Positions 52,764 to 61,186 are shown, numbered from the stretch's first letter. The stretch is 64,000 nucleotides of DNA from Marivita sp051859345 (GCF_051859345.1 NZ_JBHYFV010000004.1:120852-184851); one strand, 5' to 3'. Notes: generated by a model from the sequence alone, not told the origin. A program made the numbers and translations.

Positions 52764-52874
52764 TGCGGGTCCCTCGCTCTTGCATTGCGCTCGTCAGACC
52801 ACTTCTGTTTGAGAGCCACAATCAGCTAGGGTAATTGAAAGGCCAGTGGGCATAGGGATTGAAAAATTGCGCCT

Positions 52875-52909
52875 AATAATTGTGCGAAATGCACAATAAT
52901 TATGCGAAA
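52875..52909. repeat. 20-bp-spaced direct repeats in the glnB-nnr intergenic region
   Basis: AATAATTGTGCGAAA (52875-52889) recurs 20 bp later as AATAATTATGCGAAA, 14 of 15 bases alike, so both would face the same side of the helix. The first copy also forms a dyad ATTGTGC-N5-GCACAAT (52879-52897). It lies 23 bp before the nnr start and ~110 bp before glnB. Likely an operator; regulator unknown. Confidence 0.5.
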
Positions 52910-52931
52910 GTGAATCGATGAGGAAAACACA

Positions 52932-54593
52932 GTGACCGAATTGCTCACCTCCGCCCAGATGCGCGCCGTTGAAACGGCCGCAATCGAGTCGGGTGCCGTG
53001 ACGGGCCTGCAGCTCATGGAACGCGCGGGACGGGGCGCGGTGGTGGCCGCATTGCAAACCTGGCCCGAACTTTCGAAAGGGGCGCATCGCGCGTTGATCC
53101 TCTGCGGACCGGGCAACAATGGCGGGGACGGGTTTGTCATCGCGCGCCGCCTGCATGATCTTGGCTGGGCGGTTGATGTCTTTCTGTTCGGTGTTGCGGA
53201 AAAGCTGCCCGCCGATGCACGGGTGAACCACGACCTCTGGATGCAGTTTGGCACGGTGAACAGCTTCGACCCGGCGGCGTTCTCGCAATGCGACCGTCCC
53301 GAACTTTTTGTTGACGCCGTGTTCGGAACGGGCCTGACACGCCCCTTGCCCGACGAATTGGCGACTGCCCTCGATCCCCGCATGATGGGCAACTGGCCGC
53401 GCGGCCCGGCCATTCGCCGCCTGGCCATTGACTGCCCCTCCGGACTGAATCTCGACACGGGAACAATGCCGAGCGAAGACTTCGATCCGCCGCGGCTCAA
53501 CTCCGCACATCTTACCGTGTCGTTCCATGCTTTGAAAATGGGTCACAAACTCGCGCTCGGACCGACTCTGTGCGGAACGGTCAAGGTTGTCGATATCGGA
53601 TTGCAGGGCGAGGCGGCGTCGGAACGGCATATGGTCGGAACACCGCCAGACCCCCAGCGCGCCCGCCTCGTGACGCCCGAGTTCGCGCACCGACCTCTGC
53701 CAAGACACATCTGGCCCGGCGCCATGGTCGCCAAGCTGCGCGGGAAAGGGCACAAGTACGATTACGGTCATGTCATGGTCTTGGCTGGCGGAGTAGGTCA
53801 GGGTGGAGCCGCGCGTCTGGCCGCGCGCACGGGGCTGCGGGCCGGAGCAGGGCTGGTCACCGTGTTGTGCCCGCCTTCGGCCCTACAGGAAAACGCCTGT
53901 CATCTTGATGCGGTGATGCTCAAGGCCTCTGCCGATGCCGAGGCTTTCACTCGGATCGCGGATGATCGGGTGACATCTTTATGTCTGGGTCCCGGTCTTG
54001 GCGTCGGTCCGGACACGCGCGCCTTGGTCGGCGCGGCCCTGGCACATAAAGGCGGTGATCGCGCATGGCGCGAAACGGCGGTGGTTCTGGACGCAGATGC
54101 GTTGACGTCGTTCACCGAGGACCCGGACGCGCTTTTCAACATGACCCACAAGCGCACCGTCCTGACACCGCATGAGGGCGAATTCGCCCGGCTGTTCCCG
54201 GATCTTGCGCAGTCAAAACGCGCGTCGCGCTCCAAGATCGACGTGGTGCGCGACGCCGCCAATCGTGCGGGATGCATCGTCCTCCTCAAGGGTGAGGACA
54301 CGGTGATCGCCCAGCCGGGTGGAGGCGCAAGCGTCCACAGCGCCACCGGGCCCCGAGCGGTGCCGTGGCTTGCCACAGCTGGCGCCGGGGATGTGCTGGC
54401 AGGGCTGATCGCAGGGCTGGCCGCGCCAGGAACGGCCCCGGACCTGTTCTGCGTTGTCGAAGCGGCAATCTGGCTTCACTGCGAAGCCGCCCTCGCATTT
54501 GGACCGGGCCTTATTGCCGAAGATCTGCCCGAGATGCTTCCAAAGGTTTTCGCAAGTCTCGGGACGCAAGAAACTTCGTACGAAGTTTCTTAA
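52932..54593 (+). CDS. nnr: Bifunctional NAD(P)H-hydrate repair enzyme (epimerase/dehydratase)
   Basis: This 553-residue enzyme repairs damaged NAD(P)HX. The N-terminal YjeF epimerase domain (about 1-230) has CGPGNNGGDGFVIARRL. The C-terminal ribokinase-like dehydratase (about 260-540) has GKGHKYDYGHVMVLAGG, DADALTSF, LTPHEGEFARLF and LATAGAGDVLAGLIAGLA. The GTG start at 52932 has GAGGA upstream. The final codons and stop lie inside a 24-bp perfect palindrome, so the C-terminal ETSYEVS is encoded by the repeat. tRNA-Leu follows 69 bp later. Confidence 0.94.
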   Translation: MTELLTSAQMRAVETAAIESGAVTGLQLMERAGRGAVVAALQTWPELSKGAHRALILCGPGNNGGDGFVIARRLHDLGWAVDVFLFGVAEKLPADARVNHDLWMQFGTVNSFDPAAFSQCDRPELFVDAVFGTGLTRPLPDELATALDPRMMGNWPRGPAIRRLAIDCPSGLNLDTGTMPSEDFDPPRLNSAHLTVSFHALKMGHKLALGPTLCGTVKVVDIGLQGEAASERHMVGTPPDPQRARLVTPEFAHRPLPRHIWPGAMVAKLRGKGHKYDYGHVMVLAGGVGQGGAARLAARTGLRAGAGLVTVLCPPSALQENACHLDAVMLKASADAEAFTRIADDRVTSLCLGPGLGVGPDTRALVGAALAHKGGDRAWRETAVVLDADALTSFTEDPDALFNMTHKRTVLTPHEGEFARLFPDLAQSKRASRSKIDVVRDAANRAGCIVLLKGEDTVIAQPGGGASVHSATGPRAVPWLATAGAGDVLAGLIAGLAAPGTAPDLFCVVEAAIWLHCEAALAFGPGLIAEDLPEMLPKVFASLGTQETSYEVS

Positions 54594-54621
54594 CGCACCA
54601 GAATTTTCGTACGAAAATTCT
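54568..54621. repeat. Paired TTCGTACGAA palindromes at the end of nnr
   Basis: Two perfect palindromes, 54568-54591 (24 bp) and 54600-54621 (22 bp), share the centre TTCGTACGAA but differ in the outer arms. The first overlaps the last seven codons and part of the stop codon of nnr. It is the longest pair of the family and lies 41 bp before tRNA-Leu. Confidence 0.85.
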
Positions 54622-54662
54622 TCTCGCATCGGCGCATGAGCTTTGCTACTGACCAGCGCAAT

Positions 54663-54746
54663 GCGGGTGTGGCGGAATTGGTAGACGCACCAGATTTAGG
54701 TTCTGGCGCCTTTGGCGTGGGGGTTCGAGTCCCTTCACCCGCACCA
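54663..54746 (+). tRNA. tRNA-Leu (anticodon UAG)
   Basis: This 84-nt sequence includes an encoded CCA. The acceptor GCGGGTG pairs with CACCCGC, and the anticodon stem CCAGA/TCTGG encloses loop TTTAGGT (anticodon TAG). A long variable arm typical of class II tRNA-Leu and the T loop GGTTCGAGTCC are present. Degraded integrase sequence lies 94 bp downstream, so its 3' end is a likely integration site. Confidence 0.97.
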
Positions 54747-54839
54747 AAAATCAGTTGGCCAAGGCTCTGTTTTTCAATTATTTCAAGCGCATAGCGTCCT
54801 TCCTTAGACTCAATTCGGGACACACTGAGGACACGCGCA

Positions 54840-54956
54840 ATGGGAATGACGATGAAGCTACAGTACGTTGATGAATTCTTGGGGGGCCGCAAGAGGTTCC
54901 GCTGCCGCTAGCCCAAGGTTTTCAGGGAGACTATCTTCAGGGTCCAATGGCCCTGA
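54840..54956 (+). pseudogene. Remnant of a tyrosine recombinase (integrase) N-terminus
   Basis: The frame from the ATG reads MGMTMKLQYVDEFLGGRK, then RFRCR, a TAG stop at 54909, then PKVFRETIF and a second stop at 54954. The pattern of a hydrophobic-basic strand followed by R-rich residues and a P-K-x-[VF] step resembles the start of phage-type integrases of Rhodobacteraceae. No catalytic domain remains downstream. Its place just after tRNA-Leu supports the reading. The call rests on a short match. Confidence 0.5.
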
Positions 54957-55043
54957 CGCGGCCTCTCAGGCAATAATGAAACACCCACACACCGTGACCA
55001 AGGTTCCCCGTCGCCATAGATGACCGCTTTGATCTGCACCGTT

Positions 55044-56051
55044 TCAAGAGGCCACAACTTCTTCGGTCAGGTCTGCCAGAACATCCGCGGCAATTTCGAA
55101 CGAGCGGACCCGCGCCGCGTGGTCGTGGATCATGCCGGTCACCATGAGTTCGTCGGGGTGATAAGTGTCGATGATGTTGCGAAGCTTCTGTCTGATGGTC
55201 GAAGCCGAACCAGTGGCGGAACAGGACAGGGCTTGTTCCACCTGGGCCATGACCGGAGCCGGTATCTCCCGGTCCAGGTGATGCGTCGGGTGAGGCAACT
55301 TTCCCGGCCGGCCTGTTCTCAGCCGCGCAAATGCGAGAAATTGCGAGGAGCGCAGGAACGATGCCTCCGCATCGGTTGCAGCCGCGCAAACACCCGCCGC
55401 CATCATCACATGGGGTTTCTCCAGTTGGTCAGAGGGTTGGAAGGTGCTGCGATAGATCGCCAACGCCTGTTCGAGCATGTCCGGCGCGAAATGCGACGCA
55501 AAAGCATAGGGCAACCCGAGCCAGGCGGCCAGTTGCGCGCCGTAAAGGCTTGAGCCCAGGATCCAGACCGGAACATGGGTGCCTGCGCCAGGAATGGCGC
55601 GCACGGGCGTGGCGTCGGAGCTGTCTCCGAAATAGCTGATCAGTTCCTGCACATCCTGCGGGAAGCTGTCCTCGGGTGCCATGTGCCGACGGAGCGCCCT
55701 CGCGGTGGCCATGTCGGTGCCGGGAGCCCGACCCAGACCCAAGTCGATCCGACCCGGATAAAGCGTTGCAAGGGTGCCGAACTGTTCGGCAATGACCAGC
55801 GGTGCATGGTTGGGCAACATGATGCCACCGGCACCGATCCGCATGGTGGATGTTGCCGAGGCCACATGGCCGATCACCACGGCGGTGGCCGCACTCGCGA
55901 TGCCGGGCATGTTGTGATGCTCGGCCAACCAATAGCGGTGATACCCGAACCGTTCGGCGGCACGGGCAAGGTCGACTGTGGCGGCCAGCGCATCGGCGGC
56001 GCTTTTGCCTTCTGGGATGGGCGACAGGTCGAGAAGCGAGAATTTCTGCAT
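55044..56051 (-). CDS. LLM-class flavin-dependent oxidoreductase
   Basis: This 335-residue luciferase-like monooxygenase family protein starts MQKFSLLDLSPIPEG and has the FMN/TIM-barrel blocks GYHRYWLAEHHNMPGIASAA, GRIDLGLGRAPG and VWILGSSLYGAQLAAWLG. It would use FMNH2 or F420-like flavin on an unknown substrate. It is close to the YhbW-type group by these motifs. It stands alone between the integrase and IS remnants, so it may be either a resident gene or cargo. Confidence 0.85.
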   Translation of the reverse strand: MQKFSLLDLSPIPEGKSAADALAATVDLARAAERFGYHRYWLAEHHNMPGIASAATAVVIGHVASATSTMRIGAGGIMLPNHAPLVIAEQFGTLATLYPGRIDLGLGRAPGTDMATARALRRHMAPEDSFPQDVQELISYFGDSSDATPVRAIPGAGTHVPVWILGSSLYGAQLAAWLGLPYAFASHFAPDMLEQALAIYRSTFQPSDQLEKPHVMMAAGVCAAATDAEASFLRSSQFLAFARLRTGRPGKLPHPTHHLDREIPAPVMAQVEQALSCSATGSASTIRQKLRNIIDTYHPDELMVTGMIHDHAARVRSFEIAADVLADLTEEVVAS

Positions 56052-56138
56052 GGCAATCTCCGTTGACCACCAGCTAATCATTTCGAGCGGTCAGGCCAAG
56101 GTCTTGATGTTTGTGATTGAATGCACATGGCTGCTTCG

Positions 56139-56417
56139 TCATTGAAAGCCTGCCTTGAACGCAGTGGCCGTCAGAGACACATGCGCATCCAGAGGCGGGC
56201 GCAATTCGCAAGCCTTTGGCGTTCGCGCGAACTCATGGAGCCGAAAAAAAATGTACCAGTTCTCCCGTCGCTCGTCCGCAACAGCCAATTCGTTGCGCGC
56301 GATGTAGAACGGCGTGCGCTTCCAGCCGTTGGTCGTTTTCACCGCGACAAGGCGGTCCTGGCCATCTGGGGTGAAACTTGTAATTTCAGACCAGCAGCAA
56401 TCGAAATTGTCACTGAG
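56139..56417 (-). pseudogene. C-terminal fragment of a DUF3883-domain protein
   Basis: On the minus strand an open frame reads ITSFTPDGQDRLVAVKTTNG, then GWKRTPFYIARNELAVADER, later CELRPPLDAHVSLTAT, ending AFKAGFQ. This is the hallmark C-terminus of DUF3883 (NOV_C) proteins, often linked to restriction or other defence systems. The 5' part is missing: the frame is cut where IS21-like sequence begins at about 56418. FF in WYIFFRL may reflect a local base change. Not expected to be functional. Confidence 0.65.
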
Positions 56418-56563
56418 AACTGACCCATGTGGAACCTTGCCCCTGACGGGATTTGTCGGGGGGTATTGGAGTGATCGACATGGAATTATTGAGCGTCATT
56501 CGACGTTGGGCGTCGTTGGACAAGATGCCCATCCGCGATACGGGAAGGTGTGCGCTGACATGA
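56418..56563 (+). mobile_element. IS21-family left-end and istA N-terminal remnant
   Basis: An ACTGACCCATGTGGAACC terminal-type sequence precedes an ATG at 56480 reading MELLSVIRRWASLDKMPIRD, the conserved start of IS21 IstA transposases. The frame ends at TGA 56561 after 27 codons, where the expected helix-turn-helix should follow. No istB or right end is seen. It abuts the truncated DUF3883 gene, suggesting insertion then deletion. Confidence 0.6.
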
Positions 56564-56734
56564 ATCAAGGGTGATCGACGACGTTGTCAGGACCGATGGC
56601 CATGACGAAGTCTTGCCTTGAAATTCGGTCCGTTTTGCATGCGCCGCCCGTAACTTGGTCAATATTTCCGCTCGGGACACCAGCCCATGCCATTTTCCCG
56701 ATGCGACGAGCGAACAACATGTTAATTCAATAAC
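56564..56734. other. Intergenic stretch between IS remnant and antiporter gene
   Basis: I see no gene or clear repeat here. The bases just before the antiporter start are AT-rich (TTAATTCAATAAC) and lack a good Shine-Dalgarno site, so the antiporter promoter is probably here but not recognisable. Confidence 0.4.
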
Positions 56735-59245
56735 ATGGACATTGTTCTGATCACGACCGTCATAGCCTCGCTGTTCCTCGTCATAGGGGTGGCAGAGCCG
56801 TTGGCGGCGCGGTTGCGTCTGCCCTACAGTGTGATCCTGGCGAGCATCGGCGTTCTGATCGGTGTCGGCGCGATATTCTTCCTGCGGACCGAGTTGACCG
56901 ATGCTCTCAACCCGGTGGCCGAGGCGATCCTTGGTCTGCCGATCCGGTCCAACGTCTTTCTCTACGTCTTTCTGCCGACGCTGCTGTTCCAGGCGACGCT
57001 GGGGATGAACCTGCGCCGGATGCTGGATGACTGGGTTCCCATCCTCGTGCTTGCGGTTGTGGCCGTGGTCGTGGCGACACTGAGTGTGGGCTATGCGCTT
57101 GCTTCGGCCAGCGCGCTGCCGCTGGCCGCGTGTCTTCTGATCGGGGCGATCGTGTCCACCACAGATCCGTCGGCGGTGGTCTCGATCTTTCGGTCGATCT
57201 CGGCACCGCGCCGGCTCGCGCGGATCATCGAGGGTGAAAGCCTGCTGAACGATGCAGCGGCCATTGCGCTTTTCGGTCTGTTCATGGGGTTCGTGATGCT
57301 GGGTGTGCCGGACCCGAACCTCGGGGATGCGCTGGCCCGGTTCCCGCTGCTGATTTTCGGGGGTGCACTCACGGGGTGGTTGGCGGCGCGGATCGCAGTT
57401 TGGGTCATGGCGCTGTTCAGCCGGCACGAACTTGCGCAGATATCGATCTCTGTCGCGCTGCCTTACCTTGCTTATATCGGCGCCGAGCAGAGCGTCGGAG
57501 CATCTGGCGTCATCGCGGTTGTTGCCGCCGGACTGACGCTGAACCTGACCGGACCGGGACGCTTGCCGCCGCAGGCATGGACAAACCTGCGCGAACTTTG
57601 GGACGTGCTGGCGCATTGGGCCGGAGCCCTGATCTTCATCCTTGCAGCGCTGCTGATCCCGCGGCTTCTGGAAGAGGTGCGGGTCGCAGATTTCGTGCTT
57701 GTCGGCGTGGTGATCCTTGCTGCGATCGCCGCGCGCCTGGTGATCCTCTTTGGCCTTCTGCCGTTGTTGACGTTGCTGAAACTCTCCCCTGCGGTCGAGC
57801 GACCCTACCGGGTCGCGATCCTCTGGGGCGGTTTGCGAGGAGCCGTGACGCTGGCATTGGCGCTTGCGGTGACCGAGAGCTTCCGCGTGCCCGATGGCAT
57901 CCAGCGCCTTGTCGGCATCCTTGCGACCGGCTTCACGCTTTTCACGCTGATCGTGCAGGGTACGACGCTGCGCTGGATCATCGGTCGGCTTGGTCTTGAC
58001 CGGCTGTCGCCCATCGACGAGGCGCTGTCGCGTCAGGTGGTCGCCGTCGCGTTGCAGACGGTGCGTGAGGACGTGGCGCGCACCACCGAGAACTACGAAC
58101 TCAGTCATGATATCGTCCGGTCCGAAGCCAAGCGTTTCGGTGAGCGTCTGGACGACGCCGTAAAGACGGCCGAGGACAGTGCGGATATTCAGGACCGCGA
58201 TCGGATCACGTTGGGCCTGATCGCCCTGGCCGGGCATGAACGCGACACGATCCTTGCGCGGGTGCGCGAAAGGACGATTTCGGGCCGCATGGCCGAACAG
58301 GTGATATCGGACGCCGATCGCCTGATCGAGGGGGCGCGCTCTGGCGGGCGAAGCGGCTACAACCGCGCCGCCCGTCACAGCGTTGCCTACGGGCGCGCAT
58401 TCCGTGCCACAGGCTTCATTCACAGCCGATTGCGCCTGTCCGGCCCACTGGCCATCATAACCGCGAACCGGTTCGAATTGCTCTTGTCGCAGCGTCTGGT
58501 CCTGCGGGATCTGGGGGCCTTCATCGATGGCCGCATCCGCCGCATTCATGGACGCCGGGTGGCAGAACTCTTGCGCGAGTCGTTGTCGCGTCGGATCGAT
58601 TCCGTTGAAACCGCCCTTGAAGGCCTTCGCCTGCAATATCCGGGCTATGCAGAGGAGCTGGAGCGGCGGTTTATCCGCCGGACGGCGCTGCGGTTGGAAG
58701 AGCGCGAATACACAACCATGCGGGAGGACGGCCTGATCGGAGCGGAGGTCTACACCAAGCTCATGGAAGGTCTCGACCTGCGCCGTGCAGCGGCCGAGGA
58801 TCGCCCGCAATTGGATATCGCATTGCAACGCATTGATCTGGTGCGCCAGTTCCCGCTTTTTTCAGGCTTGGCAGAGGCAGATTTGAAACGGCTGAGCCGC
58901 GTCCTCAAAACGCGTTACGTCAATGCTGGCGACCTCATTATGCGCAAGGACAACACTGCAAAAAGCGTGTTCTTCATCGCCTCAGGTGCGGCAGAATTGG
59001 AAACGGCTGGCCAAACCTGGCGACTTGGGCGCGGAGAGATGTTTGGCCAGATGGCGATCTTGATGAAGAACATTCGCAAGACCGAGGTGCGTGCGATTGC
59101 GCCTTCGACCCTTCTTGAACTGGACGAGGTCCGGTTTCGCCGATTGTTGGGACGCAGTAGCGCCTTGAAAGACGCGGTCCACGCCAGCGCCGAGAAACGC
59201 GGTATTGAGCCTGGGGATTTGTTCGATGATCACGACGTCACTTGA
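56735..59245 (+). CDS. Na+/H+ antiporter (NhaP/SOS1-like) with cyclic-nucleotide-binding domain
   Basis: The 836-residue protein has three parts. Residues 1-~420 are a CPA1-type exchanger with about 12 membrane helices, including STTDPSAVVSIF and EGESLLNDAAAIALFG, the ion-site regions. Residues ~420-700 form a long charged helical cytoplasmic linker. From residue ~705 a CAP_ED domain (FPLFSGLAEADLKRLSRVLK to RGEMFGQMAILMKN) could bind cAMP or cGMP. The layout resembles plant SOS1 and sperm-type exchangers. It probably exports Na+ or K+ under nucleotide control. The ATG has a weak ribosome site. Confidence 0.9.
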   Translation: MDIVLITTVIASLFLVIGVAEPLAARLRLPYSVILASIGVLIGVGAIFFLRTELTDALNPVAEAILGLPIRSNVFLYVFLPTLLFQATLGMNLRRMLDDWVPILVLAVVAVVVATLSVGYALASASALPLAACLLIGAIVSTTDPSAVVSIFRSISAPRRLARIIEGESLLNDAAAIALFGLFMGFVMLGVPDPNLGDALARFPLLIFGGALTGWLAARIAVWVMALFSRHELAQISISVALPYLAYIGAEQSVGASGVIAVVAAGLTLNLTGPGRLPPQAWTNLRELWDVLAHWAGALIFILAALLIPRLLEEVRVADFVLVGVVILAAIAARLVILFGLLPLLTLLKLSPAVERPYRVAILWGGLRGAVTLALALAVTESFRVPDGIQRLVGILATGFTLFTLIVQGTTLRWIIGRLGLDRLSPIDEALSRQVVAVALQTVREDVARTTENYELSHDIVRSEAKRFGERLDDAVKTAEDSADIQDRDRITLGLIALAGHERDTILARVRERTISGRMAEQVISDADRLIEGARSGGRSGYNRAARHSVAYGRAFRATGFIHSRLRLSGPLAIITANRFELLLSQRLVLRDLGAFIDGRIRRIHGRRVAELLRESLSRRIDSVETALEGLRLQYPGYAEELERRFIRRTALRLEEREYTTMREDGLIGAEVYTKLMEGLDLRRAAAEDRPQLDIALQRIDLVRQFPLFSGLAEADLKRLSRVLKTRYVNAGDLIMRKDNTAKSVFFIASGAAELETAGQTWRLGRGEMFGQMAILMKNIRKTEVRAIAPSTLLELDEVRFRRLLGRSSALKDAVHASAEKRGIEPGDLFDDHDVT

Positions 59246-59551
59246 CGGGAAGTCGCGCCGCGTCGAACGCGGGCTTAATTCCTATGAGGTTGCGGATCGC
59301 AGCCATTTTGCGGGGATCCCTTCCGGCGCCTGCTGGGGCAAAAACACGGCAAAAGGCGTGTAAATGCCGAAGTCCAAAGGGGGATCGGATTGGCCATTGC
59401 TTACGGCAAGCACAACCCTCTTTTGTGCGGCACCTGGCACAAGACAGCTGTTGGAAGCAGGGTCTCTGGCACATGGACAGCCCGCTCCCAAATGCTATAC
59501 CGATACATCGGAACCGTGGCTTGCAATAAAAGCACCCAAGTTATGTAGGAA
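59246..59551. other. Intergenic region of 306 bp without a confident gene
   Basis: No gene is supported. A minus-strand frame (59282-59491, TTG start only) ends VSNGQSDPPLDFGIYTPFAV followed by FLPQQAPEG and could be the tail of a lost gene, but no family was recognised and no ribosome site is present. The promoter of the LysE gene should lie at the right end. Confidence 0.4.
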
Positions 59552-60187
59552 GTGCCGACTTTGCCGGAACTGGACGTTCTTTCTGTTTTCTTCCTGGCGG
59601 CCGTCGCGCTCGGTTTCGTTCCTGGTCCGGACAATATCTTTGTGCTGACCCAGTCAGCGCTCTATGGGCGATTGCCTGGCTTGGTTGTGACGCTGGGGCT
59701 CTGCACGGGATTGCTCTTTCACACGGTTGCAGTCGCATTTGGCGTCGCGGCGATCTTCTCTACCTCCGCAATCGCCTTTACCGTGATCAAGCTGTTCGGA
59801 GCCGCCTATCTTCTTTACCTCGCATGGCAAGCGTTCAAGGCAAGCACCTCCAGGATCTCTTCCGAAGAGGGTTCCCAGCCCAGCCTGTCACAGTTGTATC
59901 GCCGCGGTATCGTGATGAATATCACCAATCCCAAAGTGGCGATTTTCTTTCTGGCGTTCCTGCCGCAATTCGCCGATCCCTCGGTCGGTCCGCTCGTTCC
60001 GCAACTCCTTGGCCTCGGCTGCATTTTCATCTTGGCGACGATACTCGTCTTCGGACTTGTGGCTTGGGGCGCCGGGTTTCTTGGCGAATGGCTTAAGGGA
60101 TCCCCGACTGCACAGCTAGTTCTGAACCGTGTTGCAGCATTTGTTTTTGTCGCCTTGGCCGTCAGATTGGCAGCGACCCAGAGGTAG
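59552..60187 (+). CDS. LysE/RhtB-family exporter
   Basis: This 211-residue inner-membrane protein has about six hydrophobic segments. The family signature VALGFVPGPDNIFVLTQS is at the N-terminus, and RGIVMNITNPKVAIFFLAFL in the middle. These proteins export amino acids or homoserine lactones; the substrate is unknown. GTG start at 59552 with TAGGA just upstream. It neighbours the hydantoinase cluster, which would produce amino acids, but strand and distance do not prove a link. Confidence 0.88.
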   Translation: MPTLPELDVLSVFFLAAVALGFVPGPDNIFVLTQSALYGRLPGLVVTLGLCTGLLFHTVAVAFGVAAIFSTSAIAFTVIKLFGAAYLLYLAWQAFKASTSRISSEEGSQPSLSQLYRRGIVMNITNPKVAIFFLAFLPQFADPSVGPLVPQLLGLGCIFILATILVFGLVAWGAGFLGEWLKGSPTAQLVLNRVAAFVFVALAVRLAATQR

Positions 60188-60410
60188 CGATTGGCCAAAC
60201 GCAATGGTGCCGAACCGCATTGTTGGTTTCGTCCTTGTCTCGCAGTGACCTCAATAAGAAAATTCTTGATCAATAAAAAAGTTTTAGATTGGACGGTTGG
60301 GCCCAGAGCATAGTCCCATGCCTTTACCGAGTGGATATCGCCCGCTCTTCTATCTTGAGGCAAACTCAATGGATGACAGCTTTCGCCATCTCGCCGGAGA
60401 CCTGATGTGG

Positions 60411-61067
60411 CTATCTCGCAAACGCCTCGCTGAGGCGGTGCAGGGGGTGAAGATGCTGCTCAATGAGTTTCAAGGCTGCGGCATCGTCGTGCCGTCTGAG
60501 CGCACTGATCATGCTGCGATGTTCCGTCTCAATAATGTCCGTCTTGCCGATGCCCATTTGCAAAGAAAGCATCGCGATCCTTGTGAGATTGGCTTCAAGA
60601 CTGTTGAAAACCTGAACAAGCACCGTGTTTCCTGCCGCTCCAACAATCGCTTGATGAAAACGCCGGTTCAGTTCTGCACAAACAAGCAGATCGGACGCGG
60701 ATTTCGCCTCATGCTCATCGCAAATGGCATCCAGTTCAGGTGGAACCGGAAGCGCCTTTCTTCAAATGGACGACGCGGCATGACTTTCGATCATCAAACG
60801 CACATCATAGACATCCCGCAATTCGGCGGCGGACAGGGACTTCACAAGAGCGCCCCGTCTGGGGTGCAGTTCCAAAAAGCCCTCGGCGGCCAACCTGTTC
60901 AAAGCCTCGCGGACGGGCGTGCGCGACACTCCGGCCATTTCGCAGACAAGCGCCTCTTCGATGAATTGACCGGATTCGAAATCCCGGCGCAGAATGCCGT
61001 TTCGAACAGCCTCATAGGCACGTTCTCGGGCGGTCATTACACTGCTTGGAGCGACATGTTGCTGCAT
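60411..61067 (-). pseudogene. GntR/FCD-family regulator with one in-frame TGA
   Basis: The N-terminal winged helix (YEAVRNGILRRDF, VCEMAGVSRTPVREALNRL) ends at a TGA (60762-60764) right after VRLMIESHAASSI, inside the first helix of the FCD domain. The same frame continues without another stop through LDAICDEHEAKSASDLLV, FHQAIVGAAGNTVLVQVF and IETEHRSMISALRRHDDAAA to the stop at 60411, a complete FCD domain. A single nonsense change thus separates an otherwise intact gene. It is divergent from hyuA and was presumably its regulator. Start MQQHVAPSS has GAGG upstream. A sequencing error is possible. Confidence 0.8.
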
Positions 61068-61148
61068 TTTTCCTCTTCTGCAAATGACAGGCAAATTTCA
61101 GTGGGGTGCAATTTGATGCATTGCCTTCGCGATACAACGCGATTTTTA

Positions 61149-61165
61149 TGTATACTTGACGTACA
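61149..61165 (+). promoter_or_regulatory. Candidate GntR operator before hyuA
   Basis: TGTATACTTGACGTACA has matching ends TGTA/TACA with inner TAC/GTA, 21 bp before the hydantoinase start and ~80 bp before the divergent GntR start. FCD-type GntR regulators often bind GT-N-TAC style dyads. Assignment is by position and pattern. Confidence 0.5.
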
Positions 61166-61186
61166 CGCAAAAGGAGCCGCGCTTCA

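Noticed and set aside
52764..52931. Possible sigma-54 promoter (GG-N10-GC) before glnB
   Set aside because: The spacing occurs, but the flanking bases do not match TGGCAC/TTGC, and roseobacter-type nitrogen promoters do not need sigma-54.
54590..54892. Minus-strand ORF of 100 residues containing GAGEGTRTPTPKAPEPKSG
   Set aside because: This is the well-known false protein produced by translating a tRNA-Leu gene in reverse; the tRNA at 54663-54746 explains it.
56486..58828. 780-residue minus-strand ORF
   Set aside because: It is the antisense shadow of the antiporter gene; low-complexity basic sequence with no recognisable motif.
59282..59491. Minus-strand frame ending in DFGIYTPFAVFLPQQAP
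   Set aside because: It looks protein-like but has only a TTG start, no ribosome site and no family I can name; kept as a note in the intergenic entry.
60762..60764. TGA in the GntR gene as a selenocysteine codon
   Set aside because: GntR regulators are not selenoproteins, no SECIS-like hairpin is apparent after it, and the residue lies in an ordinary FCD helix; a nonsense mutation is simpler.
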